The position numbers and the translations under genes are program-made. From NCBI RefSeq assembly GCF_040869045.1, contig NC_090319.1:377037601-377101600 (forward strand): 64,000 bases of DNA, given 5' to 3'. The stretch's first letter is position 1. The number at the start of each line of letters is the position of its first letter. The notes below the pieces were generated by a model. It saw only the letters and a program-made list of their open reading frames with translations. It was not told the DNA's origin and did no database searches. Below, one piece after another: positions 23,516 to 33,860 of this stretch. The DNA comes from Eurosta solidaginis (Eukaryota; Arthropoda; Insecta; Diptera; Tephritidae).

Positions 23516-26500
23516 GTATCTAAAATAAAATACATGCATTAAAAAGCGATCCCTGAATAAAACAACTCACACACAACCAGACTATGCAACATTTGCATGG
23601 CATGCAATCACTTCAAAAGCAAGATGTTTGAATCAGGTCAATTGTTTCAAATAAACATGCCACGAGAATGTTGCTCTTGAGAATATAAAGAAACATGCTA
23701 CTCTAAGGTAAAGGCCACACCTAATAACAACATCAGCAACAACAACAAAAATAATATGAAAAACGATGCAGGGCAACTACGCACATTCTATTTTTGTGAA
23801 GAAGAGTAAAGTCGTTTGTCCAATTAGCCCTTCAAATAAAGACAAAAGACTGTTAACAAGCTCATGGGTCTGAATGCATGGAGTTGAAAAGTTGTTGGTG
23901 TACTTGGTGCCATCGGTTGGCTGACCGTTGTTCAGTAGGTTAACGTAACAACAAAACGCTAGTAGTCATTATGTTCTTCACCAGCCTGAAAAATAAATAC
24001 CAAATAAATTTAAATTCAATTTACAAAAAAAAAAAAAAAATTACTAAACACGAAAATGTTGCATGCAATGCGTACAACGAATTTGTTAAGACGCGAAGAC
24101 TTCTTCTGTTGGGCATGCCACAAGAAGGTAATAACGTAGTAACATTGCCCATAACATGCCATGGATTGTTCACGTTGTGTTGTATTGTTGCCCTTATTGC
24201 AGTTTGAGTTGTTGCTCAGTTTACAGCAGTTGGTTGCTGTTAATTTGTTATTGTTTTTGTTTTACCTTATTTATTTTATTATATTTTATTTTGATAGTAT
24301 CTTCATGTCACAGCCGGCATCGTTTACGTTAAATAAACAGTCATCGAAATAAGTTTGCATTGGCGTGTACAGTGGGCATAATGTGTATAATATGTGAACA
24401 AATATAATTTGTAAGCTAACTTGCGCTTCCTGTACCTCAGAAAATAAAAGTCGAGTTAAAAGGAGTAATAAAAAATTTTAATATTAAGATTTAGCTTCGT
24501 GTAGCTTTGCCACTTTTACTTATACGATATTGAAAATTCGTTCACGTGACGTCAGAATACTTAAATAAATAATACCACCTTTACTTGATGCTCTCGTCAA
24601 ATGCCTGGTACTCTCTCCCTACGCACGTGTGCTCGATTCTTTTGCTCAATATTGTTATACGGTTCCCTTTTTCCCTTTTGGAATGGTTATGACAGCTAAA
24701 GTCCATTTGATAATGTGACGTTGATAGGGAGATCGTAAAATAAATGCTCGTTTAGTTTTTACTCATCTTCGTTAGAATAATAAAGTGATAGCTGAGTGGT
24801 TCAATTTATTCCAGCCGCACTAAACCAACGGACTCCATATATGTAGCAAAGCAGCCCTTGAGCTTTAGGGATTTGCAGCAGAGTGATTAAGAGCGGCCTG
24901 TAAAATAGTTGTTAGCGGAGAGGGAGGAAGAAAGAGAAGGAACAACAATTTAGCTATAACTCAGCATTACTATATTTAGGCGGATGTAGGGTAGCTAGGA
25001 AATGAGCCGTCCGCGTGGAGCATAAACTAGCAGAGCGGCAGTTGAGCGGAAGTGATAGAGTAGCAAGTTTGAACAGCCGCTCAAGGGATGGCAAGAATTA
25101 TAGAGCATAAGTTTTTGCTGGTAGTCGCTTAGAACGAGACGAATTCCGTTAAACTTCTGGATCTCTACAGGGAAACTGCAAGGTATATAAAAGCACGCCG
25201 CATTGTAGGTGTCCATGGAGTTCGACTTGGGGAGATGAGGGAAAGTGCACTAAAAGCATATATAGTTACCTTTTCTCTTCTTCCTCGCTGAATCGAGTGT
25301 TCAGTTATCTTCAAGCTATCGACCCCGTCGTCCTCGCGAATTGTGGAGCACAAGAGCACACCTACCAATGAGTTAGCAAGCAAAAATTATTAATCGCTGA
25401 ACACTACAGAGTTCATGTTGGTCTTCAACTGAAGTCAGATTATGTAGTCTTATTATAGGATACTTCTTTCCAAGAAGCGGCTGAACGGATTTGAAAAACG
25501 AATAGCAGGAGAGAAAATTGGCAAGCGAGAGGAAGATATAGGGGATGAAGCCAGTATGAAGAAATGGGAGGAGAAGATTTGTTTGAAAAATTACAGAGAA
25601 CATAGTAGTGGTAAAGCAAGTGGGAGAAGCGAGGGTAGTGTAAAATGGAAGAGCGAGCAACAGAAACTCGCTCATATTTTTTTTAATTAAGCAGATAAAT
25701 TGATGTCGGCACAGACAACGTCTGGAGTCTCTGACTACAAACTACCTTTTTAGCGCCAGGTTGCTTCATTGCAAAACACTGTTCACTTTAGCAGACATTG
25801 TGAGACATTCATTGTTGATGTTGAAGGATTCGCTTGCGCGTAGAATGCGAATTACGGCGATCATTTTGAAATTAACATAATCACATGCGTTCCTTAGCAT
25901 GGGTTTGCTTGCCTGTTGTGTTATCACCGCTACCACCACCACCATCCCCATCAGCACCACAGTCACTACCAACGCATGCACGCCTACAACACAAGTAACG
26001 CAAGGGATCTGCGATGAAGAGAGTTAACTAAACATCAGCCAGCCAGCTGGTCGCGGCCGTTGCCATTTGCCACCGCAGTTTGTCATTCAGTTACTCAGCG
26101 GGGCAAGTTTACCATACAACATATGGTCTCGTTTGCGTGGCGGTCGAACTAAGCTAAATGGGTATGTGAACAAATAAACAAATACATTATTGCCAAAATT
26201 TATGCAACGCATAGTCACTGAAATGATATACAACAAACAAGCATCTGCGGTCTGTGATGATGGCTAAAGAAACTCTGTATACACCAGGGACGCGCACAAA
26301 CAAGCGAAACATGTGCGAACATTTCAACCCTGCGCTATAAGCGGTTAGCTTGACACCTTCTTCATCGTGTTTTTTTTTTACCGCCAAACCACCTTTGCAT
26401 TGAAATGCCACAAATGAAATTCAGCTGACAAGTTTGCAACTTTGCAAATTTCAGTTTGAGCGATTGCTTGACAGTTGAAATTTAAATTTTCATTGTGGTG

Positions 26501-26743
26501 CAGGAGAAGCGATTTTAGTATTATCTACTGTTTTTTTTTGCTGCTCTCTACTCAACAACTGCCAATGCAGCTGAGTGTTGTTTTGGTTGTTGTTGCTGTC
26601 TACTTGACGGTAATGTTTCGTTCTTGGTTCAATGTTTTCGCGAACTGACGCCTGCCACATTTACATAACGTCATATGTCTGTATGGACTGCGAGTATGAA
26701 TGCCGCTGATGATTATCCCACCCTCCTTATTCCATACTTTGAA
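23516..26743. other. non-coding, unique sequence
   Basis: No gene seen over 3.2 kb. A purine-rich stretch at 24900-25680 gives hydrophobic minus-strand frames that I reject. TATATAAAAG at 25184 resembles a TATA box but has no convincing initiator or open frame after it. AC-rich ACCACCACCA at 25934 and poly-A runs are the other low-complexity spots. Confidence 0.5.
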
Positions 26744-27054
26744 TTGTATATTAGACCGGGTCGATTTATTAACCGGTATCGCGCCATAGATTTTTCGTTA
26801 GGATTTAGGCTCAGGAAAACAAGTTCCACTATGCATACCCAAAAAAAAATTTTCGAGCCTGCGAAATTTAATTTTTTTACTTTTTTCGACTTTGATTTTT
26901 AAGGTTTTTTTCATGACTTACTGAAAAAACTTTCATTTGATTGTAAAATTTTCAAAAAATATTTGTTTTTTTCAACCAACTGTTATCGACTATGATGCAA
27001 GAGAGAAGGTAGTTCCACTCATATTTTTTTGACGTATTTGGGGATTTTGAAGTT

Positions 27055-27261
27055 TCATAATGTTTGTTGTTTTGCCAGAAGCGTTGCCATGCCGTTACTG
27101 TTGAAGGCGAGATTGTGGTTTTTCGAGATGTATTCCCTTGCTTTGCATACTTCCATCCATGTGTCTTCCACCAAAACAATTTTCGGGAGCTCGAAAAACT
27201 TATTAAAAACCTTCTTTTTTAGGCTTATGTTTCGTATTAAAATACTTCCAAGGCATCGGGC
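27055..27261 (-). pseudogene. coding-like relic inside foldback element 1
   Basis: On the minus strand, in the frame ending at the stop 27055-27057, about 68 codons are open and read ARCLGSILIRN, KKKVFNKFFELPKIVLVEDT, WMEVCKAREYISKNH and NLAFNSNGMATLLAKQQTL. The amino-acid mix is that of a normal soluble protein rather than of AT-rich noise, so it may be the C-terminal end of the element's lost transposase or a captured host exon. There is no start codon in it and I do not recognise the family. The alternative frame starting FWWKTHGWKYAKQ (26952-27179) has a worse composition. Confidence 0.4.
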
Positions 27262-27344
27262 TCATTTTTTTTAAACGGTTTTATTTAGCTTGACTTGACA
27301 GGCAGGCCACACGGCCGCATGCACGGCCGTTGTGAACGAATTTT

Positions 27345-27990
27345 GTAATTGAAATTTAAGTAACTTCCCGATAAGCTACAAGCTTGAAACTTGGAATATA
27401 GTTCCGAACTCGATGACAATGCAATAATAAGAAAAAAATCGCCGCTAGGTGGCGCAGGGATCGAGAGATTCGCAAAAATTGTATTTGTGGTCCGATTTGG
27501 CTCATATTTGGAACACATAATACATTCAAGAATAGAAAGCGACCTATGAAAAAAATCGCCACTAGGTGCCGCAAGGATCGAGATATTCACAAAACTCGTA
27601 TTTGTGGTGTCTTGGCTCATATTTGGAACACATAATACATGCAAGAATAAAAAGCGACTTATAAAAAAAAGCGCCGCTAGGTGGCGCAAGGATCGAGATA
27701 TTCACAAAAATCGTATTTGTGGTCCGATTTGGCTCATGTTTGGAACACATAATACATACATAGAAAGCGACCTATGAAAAAAAATTGCCGCTAGGTGGCG
27801 CAAGGATCGAGATATTCACAAAAATCCTATTTGTGATCCGATCTGGTCCATATTTGGAACACCTATGATGTCCGTTTTTGCTCATTTTTGGAACAAATAT
27901 TGCATACAGTCCGGGAGAAGTGACATCAAAATATTTTGGAGTTCGAGGAGGGGCAAGCATACGTGGCGCAGAGTCGAGTAAAGTCTTTGG
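27345..27990. repeat. satellite units in foldback element 1 (GCCGCTAGGTGGCGCAAGGA core)
   Basis: GCCGCTAGGTGGCGCAAGGA or a near variant, followed by TCGAGATATTCACAAAA, occurs at about 27441, 27560, 27674 and 27787, so the period is about 114-119 bp, shorter than the 154 bp of the related array at 21755. The interposed sequence includes TTTGTGGTCCGATTTGG and GAACACATAATACAT. Open frames on the minus strand repeat with the units and are not genes. Confidence 0.85.
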
Positions 27991-28124
27991 AAGGATTATG
28001 TATTGAGGACTTAGGTTGAAACAAATTGTCAGGAAAGAGTCCTTGTAATAATGAGTCACTAAATGAACTAAATAGAATGAGAAATAATAGTTAATTGCCT
28101 AAAGACTAAAAACTTGAAAATAAA

Positions 28125-28555
28125 AAAATTAAAAAAAAAATGTTAAGTTAAACGGTTTTATTGAAAACAATACTTACATGAAGTAATAATAATACGAAAA
28201 GCTAGAAAATAATTCGGTAGGTCCTAGGTACTAGTGATCACACTCCTTATCAATCTATGGCGTTGATCAGACAATTAAATAAAAGCGATGGACGCGTCAT
28301 ATTTTTATTGATAGTCATAAGTAAAACCAACTGAACCTTAATCAGGTTATGCTACGCCTCACATTTTTAGAAATTTCACGAGCCCAACGCTGTTATTTAA
28401 TTGTCTGATCAACGCCCTAGATTGATAAGGAGTGTGATGACTAGTACCTAGGACCTACCTAATTATTTTCCAGCTTTTCGTATTATTATTATTTCATGTA
28501 AGTATTGTTTTCAATAAAACCGTTTAACTTAAAAATTTTTTTTAATTTTTTTTTC
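28125..28555. repeat. long hairpin nested in foldback element 1
   Basis: Left arm 28125-28286 contains TTAAGTTAAACGGTTTTATT, TACTTACATGAAGTAATAAT, GGTCCTAGGTACTAG and GTTGATCAGACAATTAAATA. The right arm 28388-28555 is its reverse complement with few changes. The loop is about 100 bp. The terminal word TTAAACGGTTTTATT also stands alone at 27267, at the left edge of the satellite block, so satellite and hairpin may have entered together as one older inverted-repeat element. Confidence 0.88.
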
Positions 28556-29001
28556 TTTTTTAGTTAAAATAACTATGAAAGTAATTTAGTCGTATTCGTT
28601 AATATGAAATCCATCAAAATTAGAAAAATTCGTATCATTTTTCAATCTGGTAGCTTATTTTCGGTGAAATTGTCATTGTCCCCGCAAAAGTCAAGTGGCT
28701 AACGTCACACTAAATGAAACTATCTCCATTTTTTGTATCATGGTTATCGACAACGTTTTTAGCGGACATTTTTGGGTGAGACATGGTATACATATGACAT
28801 TTTTTTTAGAAGGTCATGAAAAAAACCTTAAAAATCAAAATCGAGAAAAAGTTAAAAAAATGAAATTTCGCAGGCTCGAAAATAATTTTTTTTGGTATGC
28901 GTAGTGGAACTTTTTTTCCTGAACCCAAATCCTACCGAAAAATCGATGGCGCGATATCGGTTAACTTTCGTCCATACTAATCGACCCACCCTATTGTATA
29001 T

Positions 29002-29573
29002 CCTTTACTTGGGTGTGTACAAAGTTCTTTAGGTAACTGATTGCAAAAATGGAGAGTGGCTTGCAGTGTAATATATGTGTTATACAAATATACATTTAGA
29101 CCTCCACCTTCTTATGTACAATTTTCGTTTGCCATATCACATTCATACACAGGAAGACGGAAGTGACAAATTACCGACAGGTGACGGCGGCAACGTTGAC
29201 TAAGAACGTAATTAATGATACTTTAATGCAATGTGGATAAAAGTGTTTGAAAACAATGAATATTTACTTATATATCTTCGTCAAAAAATTCAATTGAATT
29301 CGAGTTTTATTGCCTGACGAAATTTTAATGGTAGCAAGAAAATATATATTTTTGGGGTTCAGTGTTAAACTTTGCGAAACAGTTGCTGATGATGACATGT
29401 ATCAAGATATACATACAAATGTACATACAAATGTACAGCAGCGCATACGAAAACAGCAGTGTAAATGTTTATCAAATTTCGTCAATTAAAATAGTATTTT
29501 TTTGTTTTCGATATTTTAAGAAACAATTTTTAGAATTTTGTTTCGAGAAAGTTTTCCTCGATGTTTTTATTTA
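29002..29573. other. non-coding, no feature recognised
   Basis: No gene. A small triplet of ATACAAATGTAC-like words lies at 29405-29440. Confidence 0.45.
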
Positions 29574-29938
29574 GAGTTTCAAGTTTCAAGTTTATTTCAT
29601 TAATTTTGCACATGTGAGACTATTGTCTCTTAAAGTACATCAACTTATGGAAATCTAACATCTAAGATGAATATTAATTATCGCCTTAAATTTAAGAAAT
29701 AAATACATATAAAAATAAATAAATATATATGTATGTTTGGTTAGATAGGTCTTTTGACCACAAAATAAATTGCCAGTGTAAGTGGAAACAACCCGTATAA
29801 TGTAAATAGATGAAATAAGAGAATAGAAAAGGAAGGTAACGACAGTATTACTGAAGTTGTAAGAACCAATTAAAATGTAAGTTTGTATTTTATTGGAAAA
29901 ATTCAAATAAAGCCACTTTAAAGCGCTTAGTATTGCGT

Positions 29939-30514
29939 TCATTTTTTGATTTGATTAGGTAAAGAGTTCCATAGTTTGATGGCACTAACAAAGAATGTTC
30001 TGGAAGATGTAAGATATTTATAGCGAGGCACAATAAGATTACAGGTCCTGTCTGATTTTGAAAAGCAAGAACTGCAGTTAAGTATTTTTGCGGAAAATTC
30101 CGATATGTGATCAAATTTACGTTTGGAAAATATATATCTTGCGCAATTGTTCAAAGCAAGTTGTAGCCTATTCTGTGATTCGCAATCCAGATTACCGAAA
30201 ACAGCTGCTCCAAACGATATCAATGGAACTATGAGAGTTCGCACCAGTTTCAATTTCACATTAATTGGAATGAAATCGGCTGTGTACCACAACTTCCTCA
30301 ATACGAAATAGATTTTGCGTAAAATATACCTAATATGGTCCTTACACCCCAGGTATGAGTTTAGTTTAAACCCAAGGCTAGTAACCACAGACTCATAACT
30401 AATGGTAGTGCCTTGCAAGGATAAAGATGACAATGATCGCACTAGCTGCCATGAATATGTAAAGCAGATGGCCTTAGTCTTTGTTGCGTTTAAATTAAGT
30501 TTGTTATTATTTGC
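29939..30514 (-). pseudogene. LINE reverse transcriptase, thumb and C-terminal part
   Basis: Continues the core after a TAG that stands where the frame would have Trp (the sequence goes on as ANNNKLNLNATKTKAICF, the usual block after the catalytic Asp region). The open part covers SLGFKLNSYLGCKDHI, KIYFVLRKLW, LVRTLIVPLISFGAAVFG, LNNCARYIF and ends FFVSAIKLWNSLPNQIKK. This order is standard for CR1/Jockey-type LINEs. Apart from the stop, the region is readable. Confidence 0.85.
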
Positions 30515-30946
30515 CTATAAAGAGATATTTTCAAGATCTTCATTCATTTTGAAAACTAGGTCCTCTGACAGGCCAATCGGACGAGACAAATATACCTGTG
30601 CATCGTTTGCATACAAATGTATTGATACACTCTTGCAACAATAGGTCATATCGTTTATAAACATTGAGAACAAAATGGGACCAAGTGTAGATCCCTGTGG
30701 TACCCCCGCATGCAGGCGTTTCATCTCAGAACAGCTATTATCAACCACTACTTTCTGCCACCGATTTCGTAGATAACTTTCTAGCAATTTCACAGCATTA
30801 TTAGAGAATACAAAATATTTACCGATCTTCAACAAAAGGATACAATGATCCACCGCATCGAAAGCTTTGGAGAAATCCAAAAGCGTTAGCACGGTTAGAT
30901 CACCTCTGTCATAAGCTGGCCGGATGTCTTCAATAATTTTAAACAA
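30515..30946 (-). pseudogene. LINE reverse transcriptase, catalytic core
   Basis: 144 codons. LTLLDFSKAFDAVDH carries the first catalytic Asp, followed by LLESYLRNRWQKVVV and GVPQGSTLGPILFSMFIND. The catalytic box reads YAND where YADD is expected, so the first of the two catalytic aspartates has changed to Asn. That change alone would be expected to abolish polymerase activity, from what is known of the family. Upstream, 30947-31095 carries RPISMLPVLSKVWEKMM in another reading frame, so a frameshift separates this part from the N-terminal blocks. Confidence 0.92.
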
Positions 30947-31506
30947 GGCAGTATTACAGCTATGGAAGGCTCAGTATCCAGACTGATTTTCGTTCATAAG
31001 CTTATTGGTATTAAGATAATCCGTAATTTGCGCGACCATCATTTTCTCCCATACTTTTGATAAAACCGGCAGCATGCTTATTGGACGAAAATCAGTTAAT
31101 AAAATTGCCGACGGTTTCTTAGCAATGGAATAACTTTAGCTATTTTCCAAGAATCGGGAAAGGTTGAAGTTGTGATAGAAAAATTGATTATGTGAGTGAG
31201 AGACGAAGCTATGTTGTGGATGTTTAGTTTCAAATATCTAAGACTGATATTATCCTCTCCAATGGCATTCGATTTAATTGAAAGCATACTTCTTATTACA
31301 TCATTCTCTGTTTCTGCATTAAAGTGGAAGGCATTTACCGGATTATAAACCAAATTTTCATTGATTTTGAAATGACCACTATTTTTTAATTTACTTGACT
31401 GTAAAAAGAAGTCGTTCATGAAATCTGTGTCCAATTTACAACCTGAGTTAGTTTTCGCTCCTATACCTATGGATTTTAAATTTTTCCACAGACTTTTAGT
31501 CGGCAA
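30947..31506 (-). pseudogene. LINE reverse transcriptase, N-terminal blocks
   Basis: Open part 31096-31506 reads KSLWKNLKSIGIG, AIGEDNISLRYLKLNI and FPDSWKIAKVIPLLRN, the blocks before the palm domain. Near 31110-31125 there is a frameshift, after which RPISMLPVLSKVWEKMM and NKLMNENQSGY continue in the frame of the core. One stop replaces a residue of the QSGFR-type block. Confidence 0.85.
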
Positions 31507-31596
31507 GTCAGTATCAAGCTTTGACTGGAAAATCGTCTTTTCGAAATTCTTAGTAACAATGTAGCTTGATTTCTGGCTTGGCTATAAAAATCCCAG

Positions 31597-31971
31597 CTAC
31601 GTCTCTGTAACGCATATCATATTAATTTCTAAGTTTTCTAAAATATAGTTCAAGTAATCAAGCTTTGGCATATTTAAGCTACGGGCATTTATATGGCACA
31701 GCTGAAAGCCTGGGCGACTCTTGCTTACAGTATTTAACATAAACTTAACACATCCGCTGTCAGTTGAAAGAGTTTTCTGAATTTTTTGAGAAAACTTGAC
31801 GGGCAAGCTTCGGGGCATATCGATTACATATCTGGCAAAAACAATCAATATATACTTATTAAGTACTTCCCAAAATCTTCGAAACAAGAACGCTCTTGTT
31901 GGTTCAAAACCAATAATAACATAATTTCTATAAGCATTTAGAATGCAACTTTCGTCTGCCACTCTTACCAA
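31597..31971 (-). pseudogene. LINE endonuclease start, truncated
   Basis: Open for 124 codons. The end reads FQLCHINARSLNMPKLDYL then EINMICVTET, the first two motifs (N of ARSL, E of TET) of the LINE apurinic endonuclease. The rest of that domain, normally about 200 residues, is missing: only about 90 bp separate it from the reverse-transcriptase linker. The first 70 residues have no recognisable domain and may belong to the end of a leader or ORF1. Confidence 0.75.
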
Positions 31972-31975
31972 CGCG

Positions 31976-32190
31976 TCTGAGTCTTGTTATATAAACCGTA
32001 GATTATCCTTGCAATTCTCTATCACAAAATTTCAAGCGAATAGCAAGGAACGTTTACATTAGAGTACTGAAGTTCTCTGCTCGGCTCTTGTCCTTGCTCT
32101 TGAAGAGTAAGCTCCAAGCTATCGATGTAACCAAGTAGTGTGAGTATTTTTTAAGCTCCAAATTACCACCTTTTCGGCCTACATCTATAC
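31976..32190. other. non-coding spacer
   Basis: No gene; part may be the upstream, unreadable end of the RNase H relic that follows. Confidence 0.35.
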
Positions 32191-32448
32191 TGGGTTTGTG
32201 ACCATAAAAGGGGAGAAGGTAACGAAAAGGCTGATGAGTTCACAAAGGAGAGTGCAGCATTCGATGAATCGACGGCAAACGTCGCAATCCGTTTGGGAAA
32301 GATCAAAAGGAAACAGGAGTTGCATATGAAGCATCAAGCAGGAAATTCGTGGACAGAACCGCAGGTCTGCAAAATTTCTAGGATCATGTATAATTTTCGA
32401 AAGGGCATTTTAACTAGACACTACCTTCTCGCGTCACATTCTTATAAG
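32191..32448 (+). pseudogene. LINE RNase H domain, C-terminal relic
   Basis: One open frame from 32191 reads WVCDHKRGEGNEKADEFTKE and continues SAAFDESTANVAIRLGKIK, then CKISRIMYNFRKGILTRHYL. The first block corresponds to the WVPGH..I.GNEKADE block with the conserved Asp of RNase H intact but WVPGH decayed to WVCDH. The last block corresponds to the region with a TGH motif that follows RNase H in I/R1/Loa-type LINEs (here TRH). The frame is cut by the MITE at 32452. This is a different LINE group from the one at 29574-31975, which lacks RNase H. Confidence 0.72.
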
Positions 32449-32451
32449 TTA

Positions 32452-32582
32452 AGGCTTGGTTCCCCTGAAAGCAGTGCCGTTTTCCACTTAATTCCTTCTA
32501 CATTGCAACGTTTTTGACAACGAACTCTGCCGCTATGTAACGGCCGCTATATAGCCGCACTGCTTTCGAGAAAACCAAGCCC
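32452..32582. mobile_element. 131 bp MITE, PIF/Harbinger-like (TTA duplication)
   Basis: Left tip AGGCTTGGTTCCCCTGAAAG and, reading inward from the right, GGGCTTGGTTTTCTCGAAAG; both continue with CAGTGC. TTA flanks each side (32449-32451 and 32583-32585). A three-base TWA duplication with a GGGCTTGGTT-type tip fits PIF/Harbinger MITEs. The interior includes CGGCCGCTATATAGCCG. It sits in the RNase H relic and so is younger than it. Confidence 0.8.
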
Positions 32583-32585
32583 TTA

Positions 32586-33690
32586 GACCTCGTCAGTAAC
32601 AGTACACATAGAAGCAGATACTACATATATGCGGCAGAGTTGTCGGATCTCGAGGCAGCAATTTAGCTAGCTCCAGAACACTTCTAATATTTGCAAAGAG
32701 GTCGGAGTTATTTCATAACATACTTAAGTGGTGGTACCTAATTGCAGGTTTGCCATTTGGTTGTCAAACAAATTCTGAGAACAGTATAGAAAAATTCAGC
32801 CTTTGTGAGTTTTTATTGACCGCCCAGTTTAACTTTACCTACCATCTTTGTGGGCACTATGGGGTCAAGCATAGAGTTGAAAACAAACGGTGTGCTCAGC
32901 ATAAGCGAACGTTATGGCAAGGGCAAGGGAAACGAAAAGGGACTGGTTCGAAAAAAACCGATGCCGAAAGGCGTTACTTTGAGCTCCTTCCAATGCTGTT
33001 GAGAAACGTCTCAAGACAACAGCGAGTCCCTGCGTGATCAATAATGAAGTCCAGGCGGCCGATCGATCCTATTCTACAATTGAGGATGACAGAGCCTATG
33101 CACCACCTCACAACAATGATAGGTCGTTCATAGTTTTGAAATGTACACGAATCATATACGACCACGGAATCTCTGCAACGGTAGCACTATAACCCCAAAG
33201 CAAAATTTTATACAAAATATGGTGGCATAAGAACAAGTCTCCCTATTGAAATTTCGGTGAGGGTATACTCAAGATATAAGTAAGATAACACCACAGCCGC
33301 ATCGTGCTCATCATCATCTTTCATCAGTGCTTCCTAAGTAGCGCCATCTTTCCCTGTTTCGCTATAAGTTGATAGCAATTGAAAGAGTTCAGTGCAGGTA
33401 TCATCTTGGATCTTGTCGAAATGATTACTTTTTGGGCCGGATTGCCGGATCGCCTTCATCCCTGCGAATGGCCTCCCCACGAAGCATTTGGACTTTTATC
33501 CATTGCATTGTGTCCATATCTCCGTAAAACTCATAAAGCTTTTCGTAACATACACATCACTGGCATCGTGGCAAGGGCCACGAAAAAACAGGAGACATTT
33601 TATCTCGGATGCTCGGCATTCCCAATAACTCCAAGCCATATATCGGAGTGGAACTGATTAGAGGCTTATGAGCGCAATTCTTGCTCGTCC
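32586..33690. other. non-coding; first part may be more LINE relic
   Basis: No gene I can support. Immediately after the MITE the sequence could carry the last residues of the LINE protein, but frames are broken. The frame at 33379-33657 (92 codons) has no recognisable domain. Confidence 0.4.
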
Positions 33691-33691
33691 A

Positions 33692-33860
33692 GTCCAAAGT
33701 AGCATTTTTTGGCAATACTGATTCTGCCTTGGATTTTTAGGCTGATGTTCCAAACTTACTTTCAAAGGAGGTTCCCAAACGGAATAAGTCCTTCATACAG
33801 CAATAATTCGACTGTCAAAGTTGTGAATTTACCGCTTCTTAGCTTGGAGTGCATTCCCTT
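33692..33860 (-). pseudogene. RTE-type LINE fragment
   Basis: The reverse complement contains GCCAAAAAATGCTACTTTGG, which matches the LANKCYLGL-coding stretch of 1345-2035, preceded by eroded versions of EIQRRI and of KDFIYLGTS. About 170 bp, no open frame. Confidence 0.6.

Larger units (their letters stand above)
26752..28993. mobile_element. foldback element 1 (2.24 kb, 8 bp target duplication)
   Basis: Bounded by TTGTATAT on both sides (26744-26751 and 28994-29001). The tips are TAGACCGGGTCGATT and, read inward from the right, TAGGGTGGGTCGATT. The inverted arms extend about 265 bp (26752-27015 and 28720-28993) with words such as CGAGCCTGCGAAATTTAATT on the left and its reverse complement on the right. 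The interior carries a coding-like relic (27055-27261), satellite units (27345-27880) and a nested hairpin (28125-28555). The same arms enclose quite different cargo at 42100-44177. Eight-base duplications are typical of hAT and P superfamilies, but the tips do not let me assign one. Confidence 0.88.
29574..31975 (-). mobile_element. non-LTR retrotransposon (Jockey/CR1-like), internally deleted
   Basis: A LINE on the minus strand. Reading from 31975 down: a leader, the start of the apurinic-type endonuclease (31597-31971), a deletion, the linker and first reverse-transcriptase blocks (31096-31506), the catalytic core (30515-30946), the thumb and C-terminal region (29939-30442), and a 3' UTR. 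An AATAAA signal and a short tail of CTTGAAA repeats mark the 3' end near 29574. There is no RNase H domain; the protein ends soon after LWNSLPNQIK, as in CR1/Jockey-type elements. Lesions are few outside the endonuclease deletion, so the copy is fairly young but not active. Confidence 0.88.

Noticed and set aside
25184..25230. Core promoter with TATATAAAAG
   Set aside because: One short match in AT-rich DNA; no initiator at the expected distance and no credible open frame downstream.
27285..27750. Cys-rich repeated minus-strand frames (CVPNMSQ repeats) as a repeat protein
   Set aside because: They follow the satellite period in several phases at once and overlap each other.
27345..27880. 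CRISPR-like array because of regular repeats
   Set aside because: Spacers are themselves repeated and the genome is eukaryotic; this is a satellite.
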